A DNA stretch of 64,000 bases from Empedobacter sp036647415 (GTDB taxonomy: Bacteria > Bacteroidota > Bacteroidia > Flavobacteriales > Weeksellaceae). Where the stretch lies: the NCBI RefSeq assembly GCF_036647415.1, contig NZ_JAVXKG010000002.1, positions 107,026 through 171,025 on the forward strand, in the 5' to 3' direction. The translations under genes were made by a program, and so were the position numbers. Shown here in pieces: positions 45,151-54,544 of this stretch. The notes beneath the pieces are model-generated. The model did not search any database. It saw only the letters and a program-made list of their open reading frames with translations, and was not told the DNA's origin. Positions within the stretch are counted from its first letter, which is position 1, and every line of letters starts with the position of its first letter.

Positions 45151-47508
45151 ATGAAATACTATTTTCTAATCATCATTGCTATATTTTCTTTATTCGTAAA
45201 TGCACAAAGTAAGCTTGATTTAGCCATAAAAAATCTTGAAGAAAATTATGCACAAGAAAAAATTTATATCTTATTTAATAAAGAAGATTACATCGCAGGA
45301 GAAAATATTTGGTTCAAAGCTTTTGTATTTGATGGATACAAACAGAGTAATATTTCTACCAACCTTTTTGTTGAATTATATGATAAAAATAAAACTTTAC
45401 TTGATAAAAAATTACTTCCTATTTTAAAAGGTCAAAGCGATGGAAGTTTTTTTTTAAAAGAAAACTTACAAGAAGATGTATACTATATACGTGCTTATAC
45501 CACTTATATGACAAATTTTCCCGAAGAATTTCAATATATAAAACCAATTTTAATTTATAATCCAACTTCTAAGTTAAAACTAGTTAAAAACAATAATTTA
45601 AAATGGAATGCATCTATTTATTCCGAAGGTAATTCTTTCATCGAAAATCAAACAACTAAATTTGCTGTTAGATTAAATTCTATTGGTGATTTACCAAAAA
45701 AGTGGAATGGTTATGTTTTCGAAAAAAATAATCCCACTATTAAAGTTGTAGAATTCAATAATCTTGATGAAAATGTAGCTTCGTTTCACCTGAGACCTGA
45801 ACCAAATAAAACATATCTAGTACAAGTAAATGACGAAAACGGACAACAAGAAATAATTAATCTTAAAGCTCCTAATAAATCAGGTGTAATTCTTAAAGTT
45901 ATAAACACAAATGATAGTATTGGTTATCAACTAAAAAGTATTGAGATACCGCAACAATTAATAGACTACAAGGTAATAACGACAATTAATAATATTGTTG
46001 TACATACTGCAAAAATCACAAAAAAAATTCAAACAATATCTCAAAAAATACCTCAAAGTAGTTTTAGTAATGAAAGTGGAATTTTACAACTTAACGTTTT
46101 TGACGAAAATGATAATATTGTTACTCAGCGTTTGGTCTTTATCAACCATTCTAAAACATTCTCTAAACCAGTTTTAGACTTTGATATAAATAACGAAGCA
46201 AGAACAATAAATACTATTACATTAAAATCTGAATCTCCCGAAGAGCTAGCTGTAGTCATTAATCATCATACAAATCCAAACAATAATTTACTTCCCGCAC
46301 TTTGGTTAACCAAAGATTTTACACGTAGTATTTCCAATCCTATTCAATACTTTCAAAAAGAAAATAATCCTGAAGCTTTAGATGCATTATTAATATCAGA
46401 AAATTGGGAAAGATTTAATTGGAAAGATATCATGAATAACCCTAGAAAAAGATCAAATATTGTATCTAATACATATTTGTCATACAAAGGGAAAGTATAT
46501 ATAAATGGGCAAGATCTAAAAAATTCTGATTTAAATCTTTTCATAGAATATCCTGAAACAGAAAAATTTTTAATTCCGACTTCAACAGATTCTAATGGTA
46601 ATTTCGAATTAAAAAATCTGATTTCAGATGATACCTTTAATATTTATTATTATTTAAATAAACAACCTCAAAAAACAAAAAAACAAGAAGATAAAGTAGT
46701 TCTATCTATTCTACCTTTATTTAACAACACAAAATATAATTCTAATTTACCTTCAACTAATTTTATTTTATCAGAAACAGAAACAAATAATAAACTAAAT
46801 GAGGTAAAAGAACAAATCAAAATCAATAAAATTGTAAATGACAAAAGCATTCGTTTAAAAGAAGCAATTATTATAGCTAAAACAGCCTCTAAAACAGAAA
46901 AATTAAATAATGAATTAAGTAGCAGAATGTTTAAAAGCATTAATGAAACAGTAATTGATTTTGTTAATGATAATAAAAATGCTAATGCTTACAGTAATAT
47001 TTTTGATTTTTTAGCTGGAAAAATTGCAGGATTAACAACAACCTTAAAGCAAGGAGTTGTAACTCCAATGATTCGAAATGGAAATGTCACAGTCTATTTA
47101 AATGAAATGAGACTTTCTAACGAAACACTAAGCAGTATTAATATAAATGATATTGCGTTAGTTAAAATTTATAAAGGAAGTGGATTACTTGGAAATGCAA
47201 TTGCAATCTACTCAAAAAGAGGAAGTATTGGAAATAATGACGTTAATAAATCTCTTAATATTTTATCATTAAAAGGTTATGACAAATCTCTACCTTTTCT
47301 AAGTATTGATGAATATGAATCTCTTTATAAAGATATTCCACGTGACATTAGAGAAACGCTTTATTGGAATACCTATCTAAAAACAGATGAAAATAACCAA
47401 GCCATCATCGAATATTTCAACAACGATAATCCAGGAAATTACAAACTAACCATAATTGGTTTCGACAAAAAAGGAAATCCTGTTTATTATGAAGGGAAGA
47501 TAGAATAA
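45151..47508 (+). CDS. Macroglobulin-like protein with C-terminal TonB plug domain, copy 2
   Basis: A 785-residue paralogue of the protein at 42694 with the same plan: signal peptide (about 1-18), MG2-like domain (IYILFNKEDYIAGENIWFKAFVF), central beta domains, LKEAIIIA at about 570, and a plug-like domain with IFDFLAGKIAGLT, IRNGNVTVYLNEM and KGSGLLGNAIAIYSKRG. There is no barrel. It has its own 100-base upstream gap and its own terminator, so the two copies may be expressed separately. Its third codon positions look more A+T-rich than in copy 1, yet the last 30 residues are the same. Confidence 0.75.
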   Translation: MKYYFLIIIAIFSLFVNAQSKLDLAIKNLEENYAQEKIYILFNKEDYIAGENIWFKAFVFDGYKQSNISTNLFVELYDKNKTLLDKKLLPILKGQSDGSFFLKENLQEDVYYIRAYTTYMTNFPEEFQYIKPILIYNPTSKLKLVKNNNLKWNASIYSEGNSFIENQTTKFAVRLNSIGDLPKKWNGYVFEKNNPTIKVVEFNNLDENVASFHLRPEPNKTYLVQVNDENGQQEIINLKAPNKSGVILKVINTNDSIGYQLKSIEIPQQLIDYKVITTINNIVVHTAKITKKIQTISQKIPQSSFSNESGILQLNVFDENDNIVTQRLVFINHSKTFSKPVLDFDINNEARTINTITLKSESPEELAVVINHHTNPNNNLLPALWLTKDFTRSISNPIQYFQKENNPEALDALLISENWERFNWKDIMNNPRKRSNIVSNTYLSYKGKVYINGQDLKNSDLNLFIEYPETEKFLIPTSTDSNGNFELKNLISDDTFNIYYYLNKQPQKTKKQEDKVVLSILPLFNNTKYNSNLPSTNFILSETETNNKLNEVKEQIKINKIVNDKSIRLKEAIIIAKTASKTEKLNNELSSRMFKSINETVIDFVNDNKNANAYSNIFDFLAGKIAGLTTTLKQGVVTPMIRNGNVTVYLNEMRLSNETLSSININDIALVKIYKGSGLLGNAIAIYSKRGSIGNNDVNKSLNILSLKGYDKSLPFLSIDEYESLYKDIPRDIRETLYWNTYLKTDENNQAIIEYFNNDNPGNYKLTIIGFDKKGNPVYYEGKIE

Positions 47509-47542
47509 ACGTAAAACCTCGAGAAATTCTCGAGGTTTTTTT
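47413..47542 (+). repeat. Near-identical 3' tract shared by tandem paralogues, copy 2
   Basis: Counterpart of 44953-45082, offset by 2460 bases, which keeps the reading frame. Confidence 0.85.
47513..47542. terminator. Terminator after the second macroglobulin-plug gene
   Basis: Stem AAAACCTCGAGA (47513-47524) with TCTCGAGGTTTT (47528-47539), loop AAT. It lies five bases before the convergent gene's stop and may serve both. Confidence 0.93.
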
Positions 47543-47546
47543 ATGT

Positions 47547-50500
47547 TTAAAACCTCGCCTGCAATTGTACGCTTCCTGTATGTATTGGTTTATTTTCTTC
47601 CGTTTTTCGTCCATCGTACGAAATATTAAGTTGTAGAAAACTTGTAATTTGACGTTGCAATTGCAATTGCCAAACAAAATTATTTCCAGCACGTAAACCT
47701 TCCATCATTTGATTTCCGACCACAGATTCTTGATTCCCAATAAATTTATTGTTGATAAAACTAAAACTTCCCAATAAACTCATTTTAGCCGAATTATTCC
47801 ACTGAATTTCTGTTCCCAAATCCGATTGATTTAAGCGTTCTTCGCCCGATGTATTTTTCTTATTTTGATAATTATAAAACACCGAGGCAATAATAGATTT
47901 CTCTGTTTGATAGGTTATTTTAGGCGAAAATCGTGTATTATTTAATTTATAACGTCGACTTGCAAAAAGCTCCGAATCACTTTTGATAACCATATATTCT
48001 GTATCAAAACTCGCAATCAAATCTTGTATAATTTTGTATCGTGTTTGCAACAAATAACTGTCAGAATTTCGGTTTTCAGAACCTGTATACACATACGTTT
48101 GCGATTCTTGTTGATTGTAAATAAAATTTGTCGACCACTTATATTGCGTTCCTTGATTAAAGAAAATTGATGAACGAATGTTTCTCGTTTTTCCTAAAAT
48201 TTGAGCCGAATTAGTAAACGGATTCCACTCTAAAGTAGAATTTTCTTTGCGCAACGAATTGGTTGCAGAAATAACTTGTAAAAACATCCAACGATTCCAA
48301 AATTCATTCTCCAAATTAAAAACTTGTTTTGGACGAAAACGCAACGTAAAATTGAACAAGTTTTTGTTCGTTTTTAAATATTCTATTGTGTTCGTGTACA
48401 CGCGTATATAATTGGCTTGATCGATAAATTCTGCAACCTCAAACTCATCAATTTGCTCTATTCCATCGCCATTATAATCAGTCCATTTATAAATTCCCAT
48501 TCCATCCGAAACCTTTATATACTGAAATTCTCGCTGTGGTTCCACACCGCTTCCTACCTCATAATCTACATTTAATTGTAAACCTTGATTAAAAAACGAT
48601 TTGTACCATTTCACATTTCCAGTTATAAAATCTTCGTCTGGAGAATCTAAAAATTGATAATTTACTTTACGGTAATGGAAGTTTAAACTCAATTGATGAT
48701 TAGCTTTTTGAATAAGTGTTGAATTGAAAATTAATCCTTTACTTTTCTGTATATTTTGCCAAGAATTTAATCGAATCGAATCATCTTGACGCTGATAAAC
48801 CGTAACATCTATTTTATGTCCCAAAGAATCTGCAAATCCAGCTTTTGCCTGAATTTCATTCCATTTAAAACTCAAATCAGCTTTTTCATTTAGAATAACA
48901 TCTTCAATTTCATTATTTTCTCCCCAAACACGTGCACCAACCCAAAATTTATCGCCAATTTTACGTTTTCCATCAACCATATAGCGCGAAAAATTAGTGT
49001 TTTGCAAAGTTGCTTTGGTAGATAAAATATTGGCTTGCGCAACTATTTCATCTTTTTTTGTAATAAATTTTGATTCAATTTGATTTCTAACACCTTTGTA
49101 CAAACCAGTATTTTCTAAATAATCAAGTTTATATTGTGTCAAAAATTTATCTTTCCAATTAGAAGAAACCTTTGTTGTAATAAAATTTTGATCAACTCCG
49201 CTCAACTCATTTTCGAGGTTAAAATCTCGCGCAAATTCTACAGAACGTAATCTTTCAGCACTTTTATAATTTTTGTTGATATAATTCCATTCTACAAAAG
49301 GAGTAATTTTCCACTCTTTTACTTGAAACGATTTTTCACCATAAATGCGTGTTGCTAAACCAGAATTGTTATTATCATCAATAGAAGAAAATAAATTTTG
49401 ATCGTAATTACTCAAACCTAAATTAAAACCAACATTTCCATTATTTTTTAATTGATATTGACCATTTAACGTGTAAATCTGCATTTTTTTCGGCGCAACC
49501 AATTGTTTAATCGGTTCATAATCTCCTTGTAAAATTCCTGCAATTGGTTCTATGTATTGAAAAACCTTTCCGTTCTGATTTGCATTTATTTGTCGGTAAC
49601 TTCCTTGATTTGAACCAAGATAAGTAAATGCAACTTGATACAATTCATCATTTGGATCTGTAGAATATTCAAAAATATCCAATCCATTTAGATTATTTCT
49701 TCTGTATAAAATTCGGTTGCTATCGTATGTTGTTAATTCCGCAGAAACGGCATACATTTTACTTGGATCATTTCCTGCATTTGCTAAAATTTGCTTTTCA
49801 TTATCAGTCAAATCATTTCCTAAAGAATTATTTTTTGAATCGCCTTGAGAAAAGAAATAACCTGATAAATTCAATTTTTCTGATTGATATTCTGCGCCTC
49901 CGTAAAGCAATGTTTGCGAATAATTGCGAGAATTGTACAAATATTCGACATTAATTCGCGTATTTGCAGTAATCAATCTGTTTGTAGTAAAGGAAATTTC
50001 ACCCGTGTTGTAATTTATTACATAATCATTTTGCTCGCCTCGTGACAATAAAACGCCATCAATATATACTTTTTCGCTTCCAGAAATAATAATCACATAT
50101 AGTTCATTGTTTCTTCCAGAAAGTCGGTAAGGACCCTGATTTCCATCTTGTCCAATAAAATTAACGCGCATAAATTCGCCACGCGTAATACTTCCTGTTG
50201 CAAAAATATTCGTCGTCGATTTTTCATTTTTTAACTGTGTAGAAAGTTGTAAACCTGTAACTTTTTGATTGAATGGATTAAAATAATTTTGTTCTTGTGA
50301 CGTATTAATATCAATATGACCAGCTCTAATTTTAGATTTTTTTGTAGCCAATTCGATGTAAACTTTGTCAAATTCTTGCAGATTTTGTGTATAACCATCC
50401 GATTCTATTGGCACATTATTATCGGCGATTGCTGCGTTCACGGTAATATCATCCGATAATTTACCCGACAATTCCAAATCTAAAGATGATTGTACCGAAG

Positions 50501-50969
50501 CACTTTGATTATTTCCGAAACGAATTCCACGAACCATAGAACCTTTACTGTTCAAACCATCAAAAACATCTTTGTTTGACTGTTTTGAATTTGGTTCTAT
50601 TTGATGAAAAATATCAACAGGTTTTGAATCCTCAACAATGATATTAGGATTTTTTGCAAAATAAATAGATTCCGCCAAACGTGGATTAACAAAGTAATTA
50701 ATCTTCACCATTTGTTTCGCTAATGATGAATTGAAATAAACTTCGTTTCGCTCGTAATTGATTGTATAAAATTCTTTCGGAATAGGATTTCCGACCGAAT
50801 CAAAAATCTGAAATTTATCTGGTAAAATTCCTTTATTTGAGAGTTTTACTGTGTCAGAAATTAACGCAGAATCTTTCCTGAAGTTTGGATTTTTCCATTC
50901 AAAATTCTGTGCGTGCAGAAATATGCTCGCAAAAACAAAACTTAGAATAAATAAAACTCGAAACTGCAA
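47547..50969 (-). CDS. Very large outer-membrane beta-barrel protein of unknown function
   Basis: An 1140-residue protein with a signal peptide (about 1-20, ending LHAQ). Residues 20-130 form a small soluble region. From about 150 on it is alternating barrel-type sequence (MVRGIRFGNNQSASVQSSLDLELSGKLSDDITV), with an inserted GSEKVYIDGVLLSRGEQNDYVINYNTGEISFT at about 300-330 like that in other giant Bacteroidota outer-membrane proteins. It ends in VQLQARF with a terminal Phe. I recognise the general type but not a named family. It follows a family 9 glycosyltransferase gene after 61 bases. Confidence 0.75.
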   Translation of the reverse strand: MQFRVLFILSFVFASIFLHAQNFEWKNPNFRKDSALISDTVKLSNKGILPDKFQIFDSVGNPIPKEFYTINYERNEVYFNSSLAKQMVKINYFVNPRLAESIYFAKNPNIIVEDSKPVDIFHQIEPNSKQSNKDVFDGLNSKGSMVRGIRFGNNQSASVQSSLDLELSGKLSDDITVNAAIADNNVPIESDGYTQNLQEFDKVYIELATKKSKIRAGHIDINTSQEQNYFNPFNQKVTGLQLSTQLKNEKSTTNIFATGSITRGEFMRVNFIGQDGNQGPYRLSGRNNELYVIIISGSEKVYIDGVLLSRGEQNDYVINYNTGEISFTTNRLITANTRINVEYLYNSRNYSQTLLYGGAEYQSEKLNLSGYFFSQGDSKNNSLGNDLTDNEKQILANAGNDPSKMYAVSAELTTYDSNRILYRRNNLNGLDIFEYSTDPNDELYQVAFTYLGSNQGSYRQINANQNGKVFQYIEPIAGILQGDYEPIKQLVAPKKMQIYTLNGQYQLKNNGNVGFNLGLSNYDQNLFSSIDDNNNSGLATRIYGEKSFQVKEWKITPFVEWNYINKNYKSAERLRSVEFARDFNLENELSGVDQNFITTKVSSNWKDKFLTQYKLDYLENTGLYKGVRNQIESKFITKKDEIVAQANILSTKATLQNTNFSRYMVDGKRKIGDKFWVGARVWGENNEIEDVILNEKADLSFKWNEIQAKAGFADSLGHKIDVTVYQRQDDSIRLNSWQNIQKSKGLIFNSTLIQKANHQLSLNFHYRKVNYQFLDSPDEDFITGNVKWYKSFFNQGLQLNVDYEVGSGVEPQREFQYIKVSDGMGIYKWTDYNGDGIEQIDEFEVAEFIDQANYIRVYTNTIEYLKTNKNLFNFTLRFRPKQVFNLENEFWNRWMFLQVISATNSLRKENSTLEWNPFTNSAQILGKTRNIRSSIFFNQGTQYKWSTNFIYNQQESQTYVYTGSENRNSDSYLLQTRYKIIQDLIASFDTEYMVIKSDSELFASRRYKLNNTRFSPKITYQTEKSIIASVFYNYQNKKNTSGEERLNQSDLGTEIQWNNSAKMSLLGSFSFINNKFIGNQESVVGNQMMEGLRAGNNFVWQLQLQRQITSFLQLNISYDGRKTEENKPIHTGSVQLQARF

Positions 50970-51030
50970 AAGATTTTTATAGAATAACGATTTTTTGTGA
51001 TTAAAATTTTAAACAAAGAAAAATATGCGA

Positions 51031-52080
51031 CTAAGAAAGTGTTTCTTCCATTTTCTGCAACACACCTTCTTGGTTGTCATCAATTGCAATTACAACTGAA
51101 TTTCCTTCTCCATAAGGCTTATATCTTTCTAAGAAACCTTCTGATTTGAATAAACCAACCGTTTTTGTTGGAGCTGCGCAACTAAGATGCATCATACCAG
51201 AATCTGCTGCAATTACAATTTCACAATTGTACATAACAGACGCAATTTCGCGGACATCTTTGCTATAAAATTCGGGTAATTTATGTGCTAATGTCGAAAT
51301 ATTTTCAACAGGAAGAATTTCGATTAAATTATATTTTTCGCTATATTTTGGATAAAATAAATTGTAAAATTCTGTCCACCATTCTTCATTATAAAGTTTA
51401 GCGCCAGTTGCAAACGTGAAAAAAGCCAATGTTTTTTTAGAAGAATCTTTTGTTATTTCGTTCAATAATTTTTTTCCTGCTTCAATTTCTTTTTCAGATA
51501 ATTGAATATTTAAAGAAGGAATTGCTTCATTATTAATTTTTCCATCAAATAATTCTAAAAATTTTCTGAACTGATAAACGGGATATTGTGCTTGATGCAA
51601 CTGAATTTCTTGCGCTGTATTTGTAATAAATTCGTCACCAAAAAGTTTATATTTTGATTTTGCAAATGATGTAGAAAGTCGTCCAGAAGAAGATTGTTTA
51701 TCTACATTAATCACCAAATCGTATTTTTTACTTTTAATTTTGAACCAAACTTTGATATAATCAACTAATTCTTTGAATGGTTTTTTGGGCAATTCAATAA
51801 TTTGATCGACTTGCGGATAATTTTCAAAAACAATTGGCGCAACTTTTCCTTTTACGAATAAATCTATTTTAACATCAGGAAAATTTTTCACGATTTCTTG
51901 AATAAGAGGAGTTATCAACAATGTGTTACCCAAACGTTGATTAGGACGGTTTATCAACACACGTTTTATAGAAAGTTGGTCATTCTTCTTTATATTATCT
52001 AAAGAACCTTTTCCGATTCCACCTGTTAAACCGCGCATTATTTTACGACGGTAAGCATTTACTTTTATTTTAAAACTCAT
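51031..52080 (-). CDS. Glycosyltransferase family 9 (heptosyltransferase-like) protein
   Basis: A 349-residue GT9 enzyme. Family segments are the N-terminal RVLINRPNQRLGNTLLITPLIQEI, the central LAFFTFATGAKLYNEEWW, and the donor-binding CEIVIAADSGMMHLSCAAPTKTVGLF. Family members add heptose or related sugars to the lipopolysaccharide core at the inner face of the inner membrane; which sugar is moved here is unknown. The basic N-terminus (KVNAYRRKIMRG) could aid membrane contact. The giant outer-membrane protein gene follows on the same strand. Confidence 0.88.
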   Translation of the reverse strand: MSFKIKVNAYRRKIMRGLTGGIGKGSLDNIKKNDQLSIKRVLINRPNQRLGNTLLITPLIQEIVKNFPDVKIDLFVKGKVAPIVFENYPQVDQIIELPKKPFKELVDYIKVWFKIKSKKYDLVINVDKQSSSGRLSTSFAKSKYKLFGDEFITNTAQEIQLHQAQYPVYQFRKFLELFDGKINNEAIPSLNIQLSEKEIEAGKKLLNEITKDSSKKTLAFFTFATGAKLYNEEWWTEFYNLFYPKYSEKYNLIEILPVENISTLAHKLPEFYSKDVREIASVMYNCEIVIAADSGMMHLSCAAPTKTVGLFKSEGFLERYKPYGEGNSVVIAIDDNQEGVLQKMEETLS

Positions 52081-52172
52081 CTTTTCTTCTTAAAAATAGT
52101 GTTCAGAAATAGTGTTATTTTCCGTCTACTAATTTATGTAAACTAACAAGGAAAATAAAATATTTTTTTTAA

Positions 52173-52198
52173 TGAAAAAAGACCTCTTCTGGAGGTCT
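52173..52198 (-). terminator. Terminator after the SDR gene
   Basis: Stem AGACCTC (52180-52186) with GAGGTCT (52192-52198), loop TTCTG; the plus-strand A run gives the T tract of the leftward transcript. Confidence 0.9.
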
Positions 52199-52203
52199 CA
52201 AAA

Positions 52204-52908
52204 TTATTTTGTTTTCGTAGGACGAACTTCTATTTTACTTGGCAAAACATTCGGATTCATTTTTAATAAATCAACCACCATTTGCCCTAAATCTTCTGGC
52301 TGAATTTTCCAAGAATCTTCTTCATTTGGTACATGTTCATTAAAATTAGAGGTTACAGAACCTGGCATTATCGTCGTACATTTGATATCGTAATTTCTCA
52401 AATCTAACATTGCAGCCTGCGTAAAACCTACAACTCCAAATTTTGAAGCATTATACCCAGCGCCGTTTGCAAAGAAATTTGTTCCAGCTAAAGATGCTAT
52501 CGAAATATAATATCCTTTTGATACTTTTAACGCTTCCACAGTCGCTTTCATCGTATGAAAAACTCCAGTCAAATTAGTATCAATCATTGCATTCCAATCT
52601 TCCAAAGACAATTCATCAATCGGTGCAAATTTTCCTAAACCCGCATTCGCAATTACAATATCCAAACGCCCGAAAGTAGAAATAATCTGCTCTACAGCAT
52701 TTTGTTCATCCTCAAAAAAGCGAACATCAGATTGTATTGCCAATACATTATCTTTTCCTAAATAATGACGCACATTTTCTACATCGTCAATATTTCGTCC
52801 AGAAATTGCAACTTTAACACCATTTTCGACCAAAGATTTCGCAATTCCTAATCCAATACCTTTTGTTCCACCCGTTATATAAGCTACTTTATTTTCTATA
52901 TTTTGCAT
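52204..52908 (-). CDS. Short-chain dehydrogenase/reductase
   Basis: A 234-residue classical SDR. The cofactor motif is TGGTKGIGLGIA (about 13-24), NAGLGKF is at about 88-94, and the catalytic triad is Ser in ISIASLAG with Tyr and Lys in YNASKFG (about 153-159). Fold and catalytic residues are intact; the substrate is not predictable. It is the last gene of a leftward run with two SH3-domain proteins, starting 18 bases after the second of them. Confidence 0.93.
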   Translation of the reverse strand: MQNIENKVAYITGGTKGIGLGIAKSLVENGVKVAISGRNIDDVENVRHYLGKDNVLAIQSDVRFFEDEQNAVEQIISTFGRLDIVIANAGLGKFAPIDELSLEDWNAMIDTNLTGVFHTMKATVEALKVSKGYYISIASLAGTNFFANGAGYNASKFGVVGFTQAAMLDLRNYDIKCTTIMPGSVTSNFNEHVPNEEDSWKIQPEDLGQMVVDLLKMNPNVLPSKIEVRPTKTK

Positions 52909-52926
52909 AATTATTTCTTTTAATTT

Positions 52927-53688
52927 TTATTCTTGTTGTAACCAATTCCATTTATTATTCTTCCAAAAAATAAATCCACCTCCACAAGCTTCTGCTTCGT
53001 GAATGTAAATTGCATCGTAATTTAATTTGACGATTTCATTTTTCGGAACACTTTTAAATTCTCTAAAATCATCTTCATAATTAGACCACAAAGGAATTCC
53101 TTTTCCTACTTTATGCAAAATTGCCATTCCGTAATCTTCCATACCAAACGGATCTTTCGCTCCGCCTAAACCATAAATTTTGCTTCCATTTTGTTGATGA
53201 TTAATAATCATTAAACGAATTTTTCCTTTTGGATCTATCATTCGAAACAAATCATCTTCTAATCCATCACCAAAAAAGTCGCCTTTTATCGCAAAAACAT
53301 CATAAGAAGTCGCCAAATAGTAATCTTTTAGAGCGGGATGTCTCGCAATTATTTTTTCACTTTGATTAATAAATTCATTTTTCGGTGTCAAAAAACCATT
53401 GAAAGCATACATTTTATCGGTATCTAGATTTTCATCGTACTGAATTTGAGAATTATTTCCTTCAATTTTAACCCAATTTCCGTTAACCGTTTTTCCATTA
53501 TCTGTAATTGAAAAAGGTTGTAATTGTTTTTCAACTTTTACAGCAGAGCCATAAGAAATTTTCCCGAAACGCGCTCCATTTGGATTATCACGCACAATCA
53601 AACCACTTGGAGCAGTGACGTAAAAAGTTTCTTGCGAAAAAATACAAGAAGAAACTCCTATAAAGAATAAAAGAAAATAATTTTTCAT
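52927..53688 (-). CDS. Secreted SH3-domain protein, tandem copy 2
   Basis: A 253-residue secreted protein (signal peptide about 1-19). Residues 22-85 look like a bacterial SH3 domain (FYVTAPSGLIVRDNPNGARFGKISYGSAVKV, NGNWVKIEG). Residues about 125-253 form a second domain with AIKGDFFGDGLEDDLFRMIDPKGK, reminiscent of FG-GAP-like metal-binding repeats, and IYGLGGAKDPFGMEDYG. It is a clear paralogue of the protein at 53704, 15 bases away. Role unknown; SH3 domains of this type often bind peptidoglycan. Confidence 0.75.
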   Translation of the reverse strand: MKNYFLLFFIGVSSCIFSQETFYVTAPSGLIVRDNPNGARFGKISYGSAVKVEKQLQPFSITDNGKTVNGNWVKIEGNNSQIQYDENLDTDKMYAFNGFLTPKNEFINQSEKIIARHPALKDYYLATSYDVFAIKGDFFGDGLEDDLFRMIDPKGKIRLMIINHQQNGSKIYGLGGAKDPFGMEDYGMAILHKVGKGIPLWSNYEDDFREFKSVPKNEIVKLNYDAIYIHEAEACGGGFIFWKNNKWNWLQQE

Positions 53689-53703
53689 GAATTTAGTTGT
53701 TGG

Positions 53704-54480
53704 TTATTTTTGGTTCAGCCAGTTCCATTTACCATCTTTTCGGTAAATAAACCCGCCTTCTTTCGCATTTTCTTGATGCACATAAATTGCATCGTAATCT
53801 AAAGTTACGATTTCATTTTTAGAAATTCCATTCAAATTACGTTTTACACCATTTATATTATTCGAAAAAAGAGGTGTTCCTTTTGGGACAACAGTTAAAG
53901 TTCCGAAATCATAATTTGTAATTTTGAACGGATCTTTTGCACCTCCCAAACCATAAATTTGACTTCCTTTTTTCAGATTATTCACAATAAACAAACGTAC
54001 ATTTCCCGTTGTATCAATCATTCTATATAAATAATCAACAATTCCATCTCCAAAAAAATCTCCTTTTATTGCAAAACATTTATAGGCTGTTGCCAAATAA
54101 AATTCGCTAAAAGCTGGATGCGTTGCTATTTCTTTTTCGAATTGACTAATAAAATTTTGTTGCGTGATTAGATAGCCACTAAATGTGTACAAATCCCCTT
54201 TTCGAGCTGATTCGCCAACACCTTCGTCTAAGATTAATTTTGATTCGCTGGCATCAATTTTTACCCAATTTCCACTTTTAGATTTTCCATTATCAATCAA
54301 AGAAAAAGCTTCACCTTTCTCTGTAATTTTAACAGGATATCCGTACGGAATTTTTCCTATTTTTTTCCCATTTGCACTTGAACGGATAGTCAATCCTTCT
54401 TGCGCAATAACTTGATAAATTTCTTGCGAAAATACAACTGAACTCATCATTAAAATGAATCCAAAAATTATTTTTTTCAT
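53704..54480 (-). CDS. Secreted SH3-domain protein, tandem copy 1
   Basis: A 258-residue paralogue of the protein at 52927, with a signal peptide (about 1-19), an SH3-like domain (IYQVIAQEGLTIRSSANGKKIGKIPYG, SGNWVKID) and the same C-terminal module (AIKGDFFGDGIVDYLYRMIDTTG, IYGLGGAKDPF, KWNWLNQK). It leads the run SH3-SH3-SDR. The FFGDG-x-x-D motif in both copies is Asp-rich and may bind calcium, which is inference. I do not know the family's function. Confidence 0.75.
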   Translation of the reverse strand: MKKIIFGFILMMSSVVFSQEIYQVIAQEGLTIRSSANGKKIGKIPYGYPVKITEKGEAFSLIDNGKSKSGNWVKIDASESKLILDEGVGESARKGDLYTFSGYLITQQNFISQFEKEIATHPAFSEFYLATAYKCFAIKGDFFGDGIVDYLYRMIDTTGNVRLFIVNNLKKGSQIYGLGGAKDPFKITNYDFGTLTVVPKGTPLFSNNINGVKRNLNGISKNEIVTLDYDAIYVHQENAKEGGFIYRKDGKWNWLNQK

Positions 54481-54492
54481 GATGTAAAATTA

Positions 54493-54522
54493 AAAAAGCT
54501 TCAAGAAATCCTGAAGCTTTTT
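54493..54522 (-). terminator. Terminator after the enoyl-CoA hydratase gene
   Basis: Stem AAAAAGCTTCA (54493-54503) with TGAAGCTTTTT (54512-54522) between the hydratase stop and the next leftward gene. Confidence 0.9.
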
Positions 54523-54544
54523 GCTGTTTATTTTAAGTTATAAA

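Noticed and set aside
46668..46940. 90-codon hydrophobic minus-strand ORF within the second macroglobulin-plug gene
   Set aside because: A chance antisense frame rich in Leu and Ser, produced by A+T-rich coding sequence on the other strand.
47417..47692. 91-codon minus-strand ORF across the convergent terminator
   Set aside because: It runs through the terminator and the 3' ends of two real genes in another frame.
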